NCBI GenBank assembly: GCA_018434945.1
Contig: JAHDOI010000024.1
Coordinates: 1-64,000 of the forward strand
Direction: 5' to 3'
DNA from: Selenomonadales bacterium
GTDB lineage: Bacteria; Bacillota; Negativicutes; Sporomusales; UBA7701
Length of the DNA stretch: 64,000 bases
The notes under the pieces are model-generated. The model was not told the DNA's origin, made no database searches, and saw nothing but the letters and a program-made list of their open reading frames with translations. The translations under genes and the position numbers were made by a program. Of this stretch, positions 16,090-28,393 are shown piece after piece; the first letter of the stretch is position 1, and each line of letters starts with the position of its first letter.

Positions 16090-17304
16090 CTAATACCAGC
16101 CATATACGAGCATTTCCGTGAAGTCTGACCAATACGGAGTCTTTGCCTGCCACTCCCGCACACGTTTTTTCGTATTATCTACGAAGTCTGGTGGCAAGCT
16201 GCTCTCAAGGGCAGCCAATGTCGCATGGTCATCCTTATGTCCTCCCTCGGCGGCAATCTGAAGCCAGTATAAAGCCTTGGTGGCGTCTTTTGCCGCTCCC
16301 TTACCTTCAAGAATCATTCCTGCTAAGTTCTTACATGCCTCCGGAAAACCGGCCGCAGCCCCGCGCGCGTACCATTTGATTGCTTCCGAATAATTTACTT
16401 CAACTCCCTGTCCCTTATAGTACATGAAGCCGATGCTGTTCATTGCGCGGGGATGCCCGTGAGCAGCTGCTTTTTGATATAGTTGCATAGCCGTGGCATA
16501 GTTTTTAGCAACACCGAGGCCTAGAGCGTAATGGACAGCTAGATTGTTAAGGGCGGGAGGATGATTTTGCCTCGCGGCCACTTCATACCATTTAACGGCT
16601 TCATTACCTCGCCCTCCACGGTCGAGCATCGATCCCAGGATATACTGAGCCGGTGCGTATCCTTTTGTCGCCGACTGCATCATCAATTCGAAAGTCTCAC
16701 CTGGTCTGCCCGCGCCCTCAGACATTCCACTCATCAACATTACCGCCAGCATGTACTGACAGCGGGCTTCGCCCCTCTCGGCAGCCTTGCGGAACCATCT
16801 GGCAGCCTCGGGATAGTTGATTTCGCCCCCGGCCCCGCTAAGGTATATCCAGCCAAGAGGTCCTTGAGCGAAAGAAACCCCCTGGTCAGCAGCCAGACGG
16901 TACCAGTGTGCTGCCTTAGCAATGTCACGGGGCTGGCCCAAACCGTATTGATACATGCTGCCAAGTTGATACTGCGCCGCCCCGTCGCCCTGTTCGGCGG
17001 CCTTGCGGAACCACACCGCAGCCTGATTATAGTCCTGCTTTACCCCCAGGCCGCCGAAATACGCCGCCCCGAGGTTGTTCTGCGCCCCGGCGTGGCCCTG
17101 CTCGGCGGCCAGGCGAAACCATCTCGCGGATTCGGACAAATCTTTCGGCACCTCGCGGCCGCTCATGTATCGGTTGCCCATCACATTCTGCGCCGACGCG
17201 TCCCCGGCCTCCGCCGCACGGCGGTCCTCGTCCAGCGTCCCAGCCGCTGCCGGCGCCGCTATCATGATAAACGCTATTAATAGCAAACCGATAACCTTCC
17301 GCAC
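16090..17304 (-). CDS. Exported Sel1-repeat protein
   Basis: A 404-residue protein with a Sec signal peptide (VIGLLLIAFIMIAAPAAAG) followed by about ten Sel1-like repeats of 36 residues, each with A-x-x-G-x-A-x-A-Q-x-x-L-G-x-x-Y and AxWFRKAAEQG. Sel1 repeats form an alpha-solenoid for protein contacts, here outside the cytoplasmic membrane. GTG at 17304 is chosen because TGGAGG lies eight bases upstream and it removes a non-signal extension. The gene sits between two repeat clusters and appears monocistronic. Confidence 0.9.
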   Translation of the reverse strand: MRKVIGLLLIAFIMIAAPAAAGTLDEDRRAAEAGDASAQNVMGNRYMSGREVPKDLSESARWFRLAAEQGHAGAQNNLGAAYFGGLGVKQDYNQAAVWFRKAAEQGDGAAQYQLGSMYQYGLGQPRDIAKAAHWYRLAADQGVSFAQGPLGWIYLSGAGGEINYPEAARWFRKAAERGEARCQYMLAVMLMSGMSEGAGRPGETFELMMQSATKGYAPAQYILGSMLDRGGRGNEAVKWYEVAARQNHPPALNNLAVHYALGLGVAKNYATAMQLYQKAAAHGHPRAMNSIGFMYYKGQGVEVNYSEAIKWYARGAAAGFPEACKNLAGMILEGKGAAKDATKALYWLQIAAEGGHKDDHATLAALESSLPPDFVDNTKKRVREWQAKTPYWSDFTEMLVYGWY

Positions 17305-17361
17305 GGCAATCGCCTCCACATCTAAACACATCTATATGAAAATCATTCCACAATTCCCATA

Positions 17362-17654
17362 AAAACCCTGCAAATCGACATACCATCCTCACGCCACACG
17401 CCCCTTCGTCTCCTAACAAAACTAAGAAACAGGCAGAAGCGCGGCCGGGCCGTAGGTGCGGGGCGACTTTGCGGAGGCTGTTACCGCGCCGTTAGCGAAG
17501 CAGAGCAGCGCCGCCGCACGCGAGGCCATGGACGGCCGAGCGAGGAGTCATCGGGCATGGACGCCCGTTGACGACGGTGCTCGCGGGCGCGCGGCGCAAG
17601 CTTTACGGCGCGTTCAGCCGGAGGATCGGAGCCCCGCGCCTACGGTCCGGCCGC
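17362..17654. repeat. Palindromic intergenic element, family B, copy 2
   Basis: The 24-base arms at 17441-17464 (GCGGCCGGGCCGTAGGTGCG then GGGC) and 17631-17654 pair throughout, with two positions being G-T. Just inside, GGGGC-GA-C faces G-GA-GCCCC, a tandem GA/GA mismatch seen in every family-B copy. The core has CATGGACGGCCGAGCGAGGAG, GTTGACGACGG and GTTCAGCCGGAGGATCGGAG. Flank 17362-17440 repeats that of copy 1. Confidence 0.87.
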
Positions 17655-17696
17655 AAGACAAGGCCACTTATGGCCACCTAACCATCCCCACAAAAC

Positions 17697-17737
17697 AAAA
17701 AGGCTACCCGCGCCATCCCGGCGCAGGTAGCCTTTTT
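17697..17737 (-). terminator. uvrA terminator
   Basis: AAAAAGGCTACC (17697-17708) pairs with GGTAGCCTTTTT (17726-17737), with GCGCC/GGCGC inside, four bases from the uvrA stop codon. Confidence 0.92.
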
Positions 17738-17740
17738 ACA

Positions 17741-20593
<2,853 letters not shown>

Positions 20594-20636
20594 TTTAAAT
20601 AGCCTCCGACGATATTTGAGTGCAAAACAATCTATA

Positions 20637-22703
20637 TCACTTGCCGCGCGGTTTCTTCTTCTCCTTCATAACCGGCGGCGCGTTCTGTATGCCCTGGCGG
20701 AGTTCGACGATCATGTCGCGGAACTCGGCGGCCCGCTCGAACTCCAGCGCCTTGGACGCCTGGCGCATCTCCTTCTCCAGCTTGGCGATGAGCGCCAGCG
20801 TCTCGGAGCGCGACATCGTCTTGATGCGGTCGGCGCGGTACTCGCCCGGCGTCTCGGCCACCTTCGTCGTCTCGATGATCTCCTTGACCCGCTTGCGGAT
20901 GGTCTGCGGCGTGATGCCGTGTTCGGCGTTATAGGCCTGTTGCACCGCGCGGCGGCGGTCGGTTTCGCCGATGGCCCGTTTCATCGAGTCGGTCACCACG
21001 TCGGCGTACATGATGACCCGGCCGTTGGCGTTGCGGGCGGCGCGGCCGGTCGTCTGGATGAGCGACGTTTCCGAGCGGAGGAAGCCCTCCTTGTCGGCGT
21101 CGAGGATGGCGACCAGCGACACCTCCGGCAGATCGAGGCCCTCGCGGAGCAGGTTGATGCCGACAAGCACGTCGAAGGCGCCGGCCCTGAGGTCGCGGAT
21201 GATCTCCAGCCTTTCCAGGGTGACGATATCCGAATGGAGGTAGCGCACCCGCACCCCCATCTCCTTGAGGTACTCGGTCAGGTCCTCGGCCATCTTCTTG
21301 GTCAGCGTCGTGACAAGCACGCGCTCGTTGGCGGCGGCGCGGATCTTGATCTCGCCCAGCAGGTCGTCCATCTGCCCCTTGATCGGCCGCACCTCGACCT
21401 CGGGATCGAGGAGGCCGGTGGGGCGGATTATCTGCTCCGCCACCTGGGTGGACGCGCCCAGCTCGTATGGCGCCGGCGTCGCCGACACGTAGATTATCTG
21501 GTTGATGCGCTCGACGAACTCGTCGAAGGTCAGCGGCCTGTTATCATAGGCCGACGGCAGGCGGAACCCGAACTCGACGAGCGCCTCCTTGCGGGAGCGG
21601 TCGCCGTTGTACATCGCCCTGAGCTGGGGGATAGTGACATGCGATTCGTCGACGACGATCAGGAAATCGTCGGGGAAGTAGTCGATGAGGGTGTAGGGCG
21701 ACTCGCCCGGCTTGCGGCCGGTGATGTGGCGCGAATAGTTCTCGATGCCCGAGCAGTAGCCCATCTCCAGCAGCATCTCCAGGTCGTACCTGGTGCGCTG
21801 CCCGAGGCGCTGGGCCTCAAGGAGCTTGTCCTGCGCCTTGAGCTCGGCCAGCCGCTCTGTCAGCTCGGCCTCGATATCCTGTGTCGCCCGCAGCATGTTG
21901 TCGCGCGAGGTGACATAGTGGGAGGCGGGGTAGATGGCGATGTGCTTGCGTTCGGCCAGCACCTCGCCGGTCATGGTGTCGATCTCGATGATCCGCTCGA
22001 CCTCGTCGCCAAAGAGCTCGACGCGCACCGCCCGCTCGCCGTAGGCGGCCGGGAATATCTCGATGACGTCGCCGCGCACGCGGAAGGTGCCGCGGGTGAA
22101 GTTGATGTCGTTGCGCTCGTACTGGATGTCGACCAGCTTGCGAAGGATCTCGTCGCGGTCCTTGGTCTGCCCCTGCCTGAGAGACAGCACCAGGTTGTAG
22201 TAGTCCTCCGGCGAGCCGAGGCCGTAGATGCAGGAGACGCTGGCCACGACGATGACGTCGCGCCGCTCGAACAGCGAGCTGGTGGCCGAGTGGCGGAGTT
22301 TGTCGATCTCGTCGTTTATCGACGCGTCCTTCTCGATGTAGGTGTCGGTATGGGCGATGTACGCCTCGGGCTGATAGTAGTCGTAGTAGCTGACGAAGTA
22401 TTCGACGGCGTTGTGGGGGAAAAACTCTTTGAACTCGCTGGCCAGCTGGGCCGCGAGCGTTTTGTTGTGGGCTATGACAAGGGTTGGCTTCTGGACCGCC
22501 TCGATGGTCTTGGCGATGGTGAAGGTCTTGCCGGTGCCGGTCGCGCCCAGCAGCACCTGGGCCCAGTCGCCCTTTTTGATGCCGCCGGCCAGCTTATCGA
22601 TGGCGGTCGGCTGGTCGCCCGTCGGCACGAAGGGGGCGACGACCTCGAACGGCCGGCCGCCTTCCTGATAGGTGTTTTTCAGTTTGGGGACGAGTGATGT
22701 CAT
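20637..22703 (-). CDS. uvrB: Excinuclease ABC subunit B
   Basis: A 688-residue damage-verifying helicase-like protein. Walker [11 protein letters not shown] (about residues 52-61), the beta-hairpin region with [10 protein letters not shown], the DEAD-type motif VVDESHVT, helicase motif VI (QTTGRAARN) and the C-terminal UVR motif ([13 protein letters not shown]) that binds UvrC are all visible. ATG at 22703 with GAGG upstream. Two LexA boxes and a promoter lie directly before it. Confidence 0.98.
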   Translation of the reverse strand: MTSLVPKLKNTYQEGGRPFEVVAPFVPTGDQPTAIDKLAGGIKKGDWAQVLLGATGTGKTFTIAKTIEAVQKPTLVIAHNKTLAAQLASEFKEFFPHNAVEYFVSYYDYYQPEAYIAHTDTYIEKDASINDEIDKLRHSATSSLFERRDVIVVASVSCIYGLGSPEDYYNLVLSLRQGQTKDRDEILRKLVDIQYERNDINFTRGTFRVRGDVIEIFPAAYGERAVRVELFGDEVERIIEIDTMTGEVLAERKHIAIYPASHYVTSRDNMLRATQDIEAELTERLAELKAQDKLLEAQRLGQRTRYDLEMLLEMGYCSGIENYSRHITGRKPGESPYTLIDYFPDDFLIVVDESHVTIPQLRAMYNGDRSRKEALVEFGFRLPSAYDNRPLTFDEFVERINQIIYVSATPAPYELGASTQVAEQIIRPTGLLDPEVEVRPIKGQMDDLLGEIKIRAAANERVLVTTLTKKMAEDLTEYLKEMGVRVRYLHSDIVTLERLEIIRDLRAGAFDVLVGINLLREGLDLPEVSLVAILDADKEGFLRSETSLIQTTGRAARNANGRVIMYADVVTDSMKRAIGETDRRRAVQQAYNAEHGITPQTIRKRVKEIIETTKVAETPGEYRADRIKTMSRSETLALIAKLEKEMRQASKALEFERAAEFRDMIVELRQGIQNAPPVMKEKKKPRGK

Positions 22704-22720
22704 AACAGCCTCGCTATTTC

Positions 22721-22734
22721 AGAACAAATGTTCG
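22721..22734 (-). promoter_or_regulatory. LexA operator 1 of uvrBA
   Basis: Minus-strand CGAACATTTGTTCT matches the Firmicute LexA box CGAAC-N4-GTTCG with one end mismatch. It lies 18 bases before the uvrB start. Confidence 0.85.
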
Positions 22735-22752
22735 TTATTACCATTGTACTAC

Positions 22753-22766
22753 AGTACGTATGTTCG
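22753..22766 (-). promoter_or_regulatory. LexA operator 2, inside the uvrB promoter spacer
   Basis: Minus-strand CGAACATACGTACT, a weaker LexA box, centred 32 bp (three helix turns) from operator 1. It lies between TTGCCC and TACAAT, the likely -35 and -10 of uvrB, spaced 17. Confidence 0.6.
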
Positions 22767-22779
22767 GGCAAGACGGTCG

Positions 22780-22967
22780 TGCAAAATCTGCCATTTCTCT
22801 GACAAATACTCTGGCATTTTCTCTGCCATCAGCCCTGGCATTCACTCTGGCAAATGCCCGGCGGACGGCCGGTATTTGTACGAAATTTTCCTGAGTTGGA
22901 AATTAATTTATAAAAATTATCGGTTAGTAATAATTATAACACAAACAGAAGGAAATAAGAACGGTTT
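22780..22967. other. Intergenic stretch with short CTCTGGCA-type repeats
   Basis: Between the PDZ gene and uvrB, the sequence CTCTGRCA/CTCTGCCA/CCCTGGCA recurs about every 13-20 bases from 22797 to 22856. The rest is AT-rich. No gene is seen; the repeats could be a regulator site or degenerate sequence. Confidence 0.4.
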
Positions 22968-24206
22968 TCACCGTTTTGCGAATTTGTTCTTCAGCCAGTC
23001 GATGAGGCCGAAGCGGTTGCCGACGAGCTGGGCGTAGTGCTGCTCGTGGCCTTCGGGGACGATTATGACGCCGAGGCGGCGCTCGCCGTTCACGAAGCGG
23101 GCCTGGCGGCGGGTGACGGCGCCGGCGCGGCTAACGGTGACGGCGAATTCGTCGGGGGCGAAGCTGATGGCGCGGGCCAGCTCGAAGCCGCTGCCGACGC
23201 CGAGGCCGCCGAGGTCGAGGATGATGTCGCCGGGGCGGAGGCCGGCCTGGCGGGCGGGGGTGTCGGCGACGGTGTCGAGGACCATGACGCCGCTCGCGGG
23301 GGGCACGAACAGGGGCTCGCCCCGCATCTCGCGGCGGTTGTCGAGCCGGACGAGCAGCTCGTGGCCGGCCGGCGAGAGGACGGCGGCGAAGAACTGCAGC
23401 CAGGCGTACTTGGCGGACAGCACGGCGAGGGCGAGGAGGACGAGGCTGTAAAAGGCGAGGTTGAGGGCCGACCGACGGCGGCGCTCGGCCGGGGTGCTGG
23501 AGACGGCGATGTCGCCGTAGCCGAGGGCGGCGACGACGGGGACCATGGCGTACAGCCAGGTGTGGCCGGCGGGCGGGTCTTCGCCGATGGGCAGCAGCGG
23601 CCACCAGTCGGGCATCTTGAGGACGGCGGGCAGCGACCCTTCGGGGACGCTGGTCGCGGCCAGCAGGACGAGGGGCAGCGGCCAGAAGTTCTGGAGGGTG
23701 AAGGCGCCGACGAGGCGGCCGTCGTCTTTTTTGAGGATCATGGGCACGGCGCCGTAGCGGCCGCTGACAAAGATGAGGATGGCCTCGGTGACGTGGAGGG
23801 CGGCGACGAGGGCGATGACCTGGGGGACGTTGACCTCCGGCCAGCCGAACAGGACGTTCGCTACGGCGACGAGGCCGCCGGCGTAAGCGAAGCACATGAA
23901 GCGGATGTTGATGAGCATGAGGGCGATGACGACCGGCCAGATGTAGGCGAGGCCGAGGTTATTGAGGGGCACGCCGACGAAGGTCAGCACGAAGCTGCCG
24001 ATGACGCCGCCGGCGGCGCCGATGGCCGCCGCGGTCATCACCTGCTGGCGCAGGCTGGGGCCGGGGACGCCGAACATCTTAAGCTGGTCCTTCTGCATCT
24101 GCCGGTACTGGAAGGCCACCAGGCCGAGCACCAGCCAGAAGGTCAGGTCGAAGAAGACATAGAACACGCCGCGGGCGATGAGGCCGAGCAGGTCGATCCA
24201 GGGCAA
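22968..24206 (-). CDS. MinJ-like multi-pass membrane protein with C-terminal PDZ domain
   Basis: A 412-residue protein with about eight hydrophobic segments in the first 290 residues and a PDZ domain at about 305-380 (DTVADTPARQAGLRPGDIILDLGG). This architecture matches MinJ/SwrA-linked topology proteins of Firmicutes that help position the division machinery. TTG at 24206 has GAGGTG seven bases upstream. It lies upstream of uvrB in the same direction; in related genomes such a gene stands between ctpA and uvrB, which supports a division-related role. The MinJ assignment is by architecture only. Confidence 0.75.
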   Translation of the reverse strand: MPWIDLLGLIARGVFYVFFDLTFWLVLGLVAFQYRQMQKDQLKMFGVPGPSLRQQVMTAAAIGAAGGVIGSFVLTFVGVPLNNLGLAYIWPVVIALMLINIRFMCFAYAGGLVAVANVLFGWPEVNVPQVIALVAALHVTEAILIFVSGRYGAVPMILKKDDGRLVGAFTLQNFWPLPLVLLAATSVPEGSLPAVLKMPDWWPLLPIGEDPPAGHTWLYAMVPVVAALGYGDIAVSSTPAERRRRSALNLAFYSLVLLALAVLSAKYAWLQFFAAVLSPAGHELLVRLDNRREMRGEPLFVPPASGVMVLDTVADTPARQAGLRPGDIILDLGGLGVGSGFELARAISFAPDEFAVTVSRAGAVTRRQARFVNGERRLGVIIVPEGHEQHYAQLVGNRFGLIDWLKNKFAKR

Positions 24207-24393
24207 GCGTCTTCACCTCGTGTTTCAGGGTGGGAAACGGCCACGAAAAATCTTTTCGTGCAGGCAAGAAAATATTATCACAAATGGGGGGCGGGTAGCA
24301 AACGGCCGGGGCAGAAAGAAAAAGGCCCGGAACGACGAACCCGGGTATGACCTGGGCAAAAGCCGCGGCCCGGCCGCCAATAAGCGCACACAC

Positions 24394-24421
24394 TTGACTT
24401 AACAAGTAAATATAATATAGC
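24394..24421 (+). promoter_or_regulatory. Promoter of the 122-residue gene
   Basis: TTGACT at 24394-24399 and TATAGC at 24416-24421 are 16 bases apart, with AGGAG before the ATG at 24456. Confidence 0.6.
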
Positions 24422-24455
24422 AGCACGGCATCCACAGAATAGGAGTTGAATTGTT

Positions 24456-24824
24456 ATGTCAAATATTCTCCAGCGGTTTCTGCAGGGGCTCAAACTCCTG
24501 CCCGGGCTGCAGGTACGGGTCGTGGTGACAAATGGCGCCGCTTCGAACACCGGCACGGGAGCCATCCCCTACGTACTGACAGGCTCGCTGGTGGCGGAGC
24601 TCGAAGACCGTCTCCCGCAAATCCCTTATCCCTTCCCTCAGCCGCCGATAAGCATCGAGAACGATAATTCGCCCGATTTCCTGCTGCTCGATCTGGGGAC
24701 CGCGGGTGTCACGATCCTGGCTCCCGGCACGAGCGGCCCCAACCCCACGTTCATTACCCCGACGGGCATTATCGCCATCAATCTGAACAGTATCCAGATC
24801 ATCGCGCCTGTGACACCGGTATAG
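24456..24824 (+). CDS. Unidentified 122-residue protein
   Basis: No family recognised. The protein starts MSNILQRFLQGLKLLPGLQV and lacks a signal peptide. It is rich in Pro, Ile and Thr with many short beta-prone stretches and few charges (ITPTGIIAINLNSIQIIAPV near the end). It has its own promoter, ribosome site and strong terminator, so it is probably expressed. The composition suggests a beta-structured, perhaps assembling or surface protein, but that is conjecture. Confidence 0.7.
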   Translation: MSNILQRFLQGLKLLPGLQVRVVVTNGAASNTGTGAIPYVLTGSLVAELEDRLPQIPYPFPQPPISIENDNSPDFLLLDLGTAGVTILAPGTSGPNPTFITPTGIIAINLNSIQIIAPVTPV

Positions 24825-24831
24825 CGTCCGG

Positions 24832-24878
24832 AAAAAAGGCGCCGGTTCCGGGCGCTGAGGCCCGGAACCGGCGCTTTT
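24832..24878. terminator. Strong bidirectional terminator
   Basis: AAAAGGCGCCGGTTCCGGGC pairs with GCCCGGAACCGGCGCTTTT around a short loop, between the convergent 122-residue gene and phzF-like gene. Confidence 0.92.
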
Positions 24879-24895
24879 CCATTGGCCGCCGGCAG

Positions 24896-25687
24896 CTAGG
24901 CGCGGAGGCCGCCGGCGAAGACGGTGACGGCGTGACCGGCGATGCTGACGCGGCCGCCCCTGGCGGCGACCTTGAGGAAGCCACCGCGCGCCGACGCCTG
25001 GTAGGCGGTGAATACGTCCTTTTTCAGCTTGGCCTGCCAGTACGGAACGAGCCGGCAGTGGGCCGAGCCGGTGACGGGGTCCTCGGCGACGCCGACGGCG
25101 GGGGCGAAGAAGCGCGAGACGAAATCGTATTCCCCCGAGCGGGACAGGGCGGTGAGGATGACGCCCCGGCAGGGCGCCTTGACGAGGGTGGCGAAGTCGG
25201 GCGCCGCTTCCCGCACCTCTTCCTCGGTCGCCACCTCGACGAGGTAGTCGTCGTCGCCACGGCCGACGAACACCGGCCGCACGCCCAAAGCCCCGGCGAG
25301 CCCCGGCGGCGCTTCGCAGGCAACGACCGGCGAGGCGGGGAAGTCGAGTTCGATCATGCCGTCCGCCAGGCCGGCGGTGAGCAGGCCGCTGAGGGTGTAG
25401 AAGTTGATCGGCCTGTCCTGGGCCACGCCTTTCTCGCGGAACAGCACGTGGGCGGTGGCCAGCGTGGCGTGGCCGCACAGCTTCACTTCGCTCTTGGGCG
25501 TAAACCAGCGCAGCCGGTAGCCGTCGCCCTCGGGAAAGATGAAGGCGGTCTCCGACAGGTTCATCTCGGCGGCAACGTCCTGCATCCACGCCGCGTCGGC
25601 CGCCTTATCGAGCAGGCATACGGCCGCCGGGTTGCCCCTGTACGGCTCGGCGGTGAAGGCGTCGACCTGGTAAATGGGGATAGGCAT
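24896..25687 (-). CDS. PhzF family isomerase
   Basis: A 263-residue protein of the PhzF/diaminopimelate epimerase fold. The family start (YQVDAFTAEPYRGNPAAVCLL), the catalytic glutamate in MNLSETAF (about residue 46), KLCGHATLATAHVL and EDPVTGSAHC near the C-terminus are all intact. Most bacterial members have no known substrate. ATG at 25687 has GGAGCGA upstream. A family-B element separates it from the next gene. Confidence 0.93.
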   Translation of the reverse strand: MPIPIYQVDAFTAEPYRGNPAAVCLLDKAADAAWMQDVAAEMNLSETAFIFPEGDGYRLRWFTPKSEVKLCGHATLATAHVLFREKGVAQDRPINFYTLSGLLTAGLADGMIELDFPASPVVACEAPPGLAGALGVRPVFVGRGDDDYLVEVATEEEVREAAPDFATLVKAPCRGVILTALSRSGEYDFVSRFFAPAVGVAEDPVTGSAHCRLVPYWQAKLKKDVFTAYQASARGGFLKVAARGGRVSIAGHAVTVFAGGLRA

Positions 25688-25720
25688 GGCTGATCGCTCC
25701 TTTTTTCTTAGCTCTGTCCT

Positions 25721-25936
25721 GTTGTGAGGTGCCGCAGGCTGCCGGCTCCGATGCTACAGAAGCACGCGCCGTAGACTTGGGTCTTGCGCCGCCAGCACCG
25801 TCGCCAACTGTCGTCCGTGATAGATGGCTCCTCGCCCGGCCATCCATGGCCGGGCGTGCTGCGTCGCTACGACCGCTTCGTCAACGGCGCGTAGCATCTT
25901 CCGCAAAGTCGCCGTTCGCCTGCGGCACCTCACAAC
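25721..25936. repeat. Palindromic intergenic element, family B, copy 3 (inverted)
   Basis: GTTGTGAGGTGCCGCAGGC (25721-25739) and GCCTGCGGCACCTCACAAC (25918-25936) are a perfect 19-bp inverted repeat. On the minus strand the core reads ACGGCGACTTTGCGGAAG, GCGCCGTTGACGAAGCGG, CGAGGAGCCATCTATCACGG, ATCGGAGCCGG, keeping the GGC-GA-C/G-GA-GCC mismatch pair. Confidence 0.9.
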
Positions 25937-25962
25937 TCAGTAACTTTCAGCGTAAGATTATA

Positions 25963-26394
25963 CTAACCGAGGGCGACGAGGATGGCGCCGAGGGCTATGA
26001 GGGCGACGCCCGCGCCGCCGAGGAAGCTGACCTTCTCGCCGAGGAAGAGGACCGCGATCACGGTCGCCATGACGACGCTCAGCTTGTCGACCGGGGCCAC
26101 CTGGGACACCTTGCCGTATTTGAGGGCGAGGAAGTAAAACAGCCACGACGTCGCCCCCGCCACGCCGCTCAAAGCGATGAACGTAATCGCCTTCCGGTCG
26201 GCGATGATGGCCGGGATGTCCTTCAGCGTCCCCTGGAAAGCCACAACGCCGACCAGGAACAAAGCCATGATAACCGCCCGCACCGCGGTCGCCGTATTGG
26301 CGTCGATGCCCTGCAACCCTATCTTGCCGAAAATCGCCACCAACGCCGCCGTCCCCGCCGACAACAGCGCGAAAACAAGCCAGAGATGCTCCAA
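25963..26394 (-). CDS. EamA-domain transporter, half-size
   Basis: A 143-residue protein with five hydrophobic helices forming a single EamA unit (HLWLVFALLSAGTAALVAIFG ... VAPVDKLSVVMATVIAVLFLGEKVSFLGG). Usual members have two such units in ten helices, so this one would work as a dimer. ATG at 26394. It is the last gene before the AT-rich defence-like cassette and is separated from it by a terminator. Confidence 0.88.
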   Translation of the reverse strand: MEHLWLVFALLSAGTAALVAIFGKIGLQGIDANTATAVRAVIMALFLVGVVAFQGTLKDIPAIIADRKAITFIALSGVAGATSWLFYFLALKYGKVSQVAPVDKLSVVMATVIAVLFLGEKVSFLGGAGVALIALGAILVALG

Positions 26395-26465
26395 AGGTAA
26401 TCACTCCTATATACTGGTAATATATAAGAATACGCCGGGGGCTGGCGCGGTACCTCCCTGGCAAT

Positions 26466-26491
26466 GAAAAAAGAGCGGGGGTACCGCTCTT
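26466..26491 (-). terminator. Terminator after the QueC-like gene
   Basis: AAGAGCGG (26471-26478) pairs with CCGCTCTT (26484-26491), and the minus side ends in six Ts. The sequence CAATGAAAAAAGAGCG recurs in the terminator at 29573. Confidence 0.8.
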
Positions 26492-26536
26492 GATGATTAT
26501 GTCGGGTAATGTGTTATTGTTAAGTATCTATACTAA

Positions 26537-28393
26537 TCACCGGATGATACAAACTCGACAACGGCCTTTCTTTTGAAAGTCGTTACGAAAAACATCATCG
26601 TTATGAATAGACCTCTCAGGGTCATATACTAAAAATAATATAAAACTGTCTTCCTGATATTTTATTAAGTCAGCAGCCATTCCTTCCGTTGCTTTACTCG
26701 GAGTGGTACTACCTCTAAGATATTTAGTTTCAATCACTAGAGCAAAATCTTTTGCGGAATGATCAGGAATTACCTTTGCTAAAGCAAAAGGTAAAGAAGG
26801 GTGTTCTCTTTCAAATGCTTCACGATATCCTTCCAATAAAGAACTAACCTTATCATTCAGGTCATTTTCACCTGTTGGTTTTTCCCTTTGAAAGGATATG
26901 GGAATAGCCTTTTCCATTTGGTCAGCTATTGTTTTTACAAGTCTTAATACAGGCTCTTGAGAGTATTCCCTATTCGAGATAATACTTAATAGGGAGTTTT
27001 CCAGACATTTTTCAAATGGATCGTCGTATATTGCTCTAATTCTCTGTAGTGCTTTAGCAACTTGTTTACCGTGACGATTACACAAATTGTAAACTTTTTC
27101 AATAGCATCTATTTCATCGTTAGATATATAATCAACTAAATAAGTAAGCTCAGGCATCATTCTGTCAGAGAAATGATCAATATTCCACTGGGCATAATTT
27201 CTTGCCTGTCGAAGATAATCTATAAGCGCCGTTTTTTCTTCGTTTGACCCAATGTTTTCTCGTATAAAATCAAGACAGTAAAGTCCCAAATTTTCAGCAT
27301 CTTCTTGTTCTGCTGCATATGTGGCCAATCTTCTATCAACACATTGGAAGCAACATCCACAATGCGTGGCGCCTCCGATATTTTTAAAAGTTTTACTACA
27401 TGACACTGCACTTGGAATTAAGTGTTCTCTCTTATATGTTTTGAGTAACGATATAATATCAGTTTTTGTTAATAAAACAAACGGAGCTTTTATTGTGATT
27501 TGCCTATCACTAACTAGTGAAAAAAGATTACTTAACAAAAACAGAGTTCTTGGGTGAGTTGTGCGACTGGCGCGTGCATTCATTAAATCCTGTCGACGCG
27601 GAAAGTTTATACTTGTTATACCGTTTTCGTAAACGTACAAAGAATCTTTCTTATAAGCCTCCGCCAAGGAAAATGCTATTGTATTATATAAGAACGCACG
27701 AGTACGTTGAGATTCTTCAATACGTCTGCATCCAGTTAAGGAACAATCAAACTTGTAATGTTTTATTCGCTCTGGATAGTATATATTTAGAGCTTCAACC
27801 AAGCCATCCTGGGTCTTTTTGGTAGACGGATTTGATCTGTGACTAATAAGGCAGACGGAAGATTTGGTTTCTTCTAAAACACTAATTGCGCCAGCTAAAG
27901 AATCGAGGCCTCCAGAAAATAATAGTATTTTTATATCATCGCTATGCTGCAAGGCAAACTCTTTGTTATCAAATAGACTGAAAGGTAAAGTGTTATGCCC
28001 TGCCTCAAATTCAAATCGAAACTCACGATCACCCGACATGAAACAAAGGGCATCATTTAAAGCCTTTTTTACCTCTGGTTTGCTCCAAAACTCATAATCT
28101 CGAACTTTTATAAAAAACCAGAAAGAACGAGCCCACGCATGATACTCTATACTATCACGGCTTCCACGACTAACGAGTCTATCCGCGCCGTATACATATG
28201 CCGCAATTTCTAGTAAATCTTTAATTCTTTTTGGCAGGAAGTATAGATCGCCAATAAAATTCGGGAATAAGGCTTTTATGTTTTGATCATTTAAGCCGTT
28301 ATCCCTATAATCCAATATTCTCGAATCACACTTTCTTAAAATTAGCTTTGGGATCTGCGCGCCATTACAAGCAATTGCATAAGGGGAATCCAC
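26537..28393 (-). CDS. QueC-like PP-loop ATPase fused to a PD-(D/E)XK nuclease-like domain
   Basis: A 618-residue protein. Residues 155-175 hold a PP-loop, FSGGLDSLAGA, as in QueC, the 7-cyano-7-deazaguanine synthase; a QueC-type zinc site follows (Cys332, then CGCCFQC with Cys345, Cys348, Cys351). An unusual N-terminal part of 150 residues precedes it. The last 75 residues have PD (543-544), then E-x-K (Glu555, Lys557) and KYLRG...AADLIKY, the pattern of a PD-(D/E)XK nuclease of the DpnII/MboI kind. GTG at 28393 shares one base with the stop of the partner gene. The DNA is far more AT-rich than its surroundings. QueC-like enzymes occur in Qat and type IV CBASS antiphage systems; a fused nuclease is not something I know from either. 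Confidence 0.85.
   Translation of the reverse strand: MDSPYAIACNGAQIPKLILRKCDSRILDYRDNGLNDQNIKALFPNFIGDLYFLPKRIKDLLEIAAYVYGADRLVSRGSRDSIEYHAWARSFWFFIKVRDYEFWSKPEVKKALNDALCFMSGDREFRFEFEAGHNTLPFSLFDNKEFALQHSDDIKILLFSGGLDSLAGAISVLEETKSSVCLISHRSNPSTKKTQDGLVEALNIYYPERIKHYKFDCSLTGCRRIEESQRTRAFLYNTIAFSLAEAYKKDSLYVYENGITSINFPRRQDLMNARASRTTHPRTLFLLSNLFSLVSDRQITIKAPFVLLTKTDIISLLKTYKREHLIPSAVSCSKTFKNIGGATHCGCCFQCVDRRLATYAAEQEDAENLGLYCLDFIRENIGSNEEKTALIDYLRQARNYAQWNIDHFSDRMMPELTYLVDYISNDEIDAIEKVYNLCNRHGKQVAKALQRIRAIYDDPFEKCLENSLLSIISNREYSQEPVLRLVKTIADQMEKAIPISFQREKPTGENDLNDKVSSLLEGYREAFEREHPSLPFALAKVIPDHSAKDFALVIETKYLRGSTTPSKATEGMAADLIKYQEDSFILFLVYDPERSIHNDDVFRNDFQKKGRCRVCIIR

Noticed and set aside
26537-28393. 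Genuine queuosine-pathway QueC
   Set aside because: The protein is nearly three times the length of QueC, has a 150-residue N-terminal extension and a nuclease-like C-terminus, and no queD, queE or queF gene is nearby.
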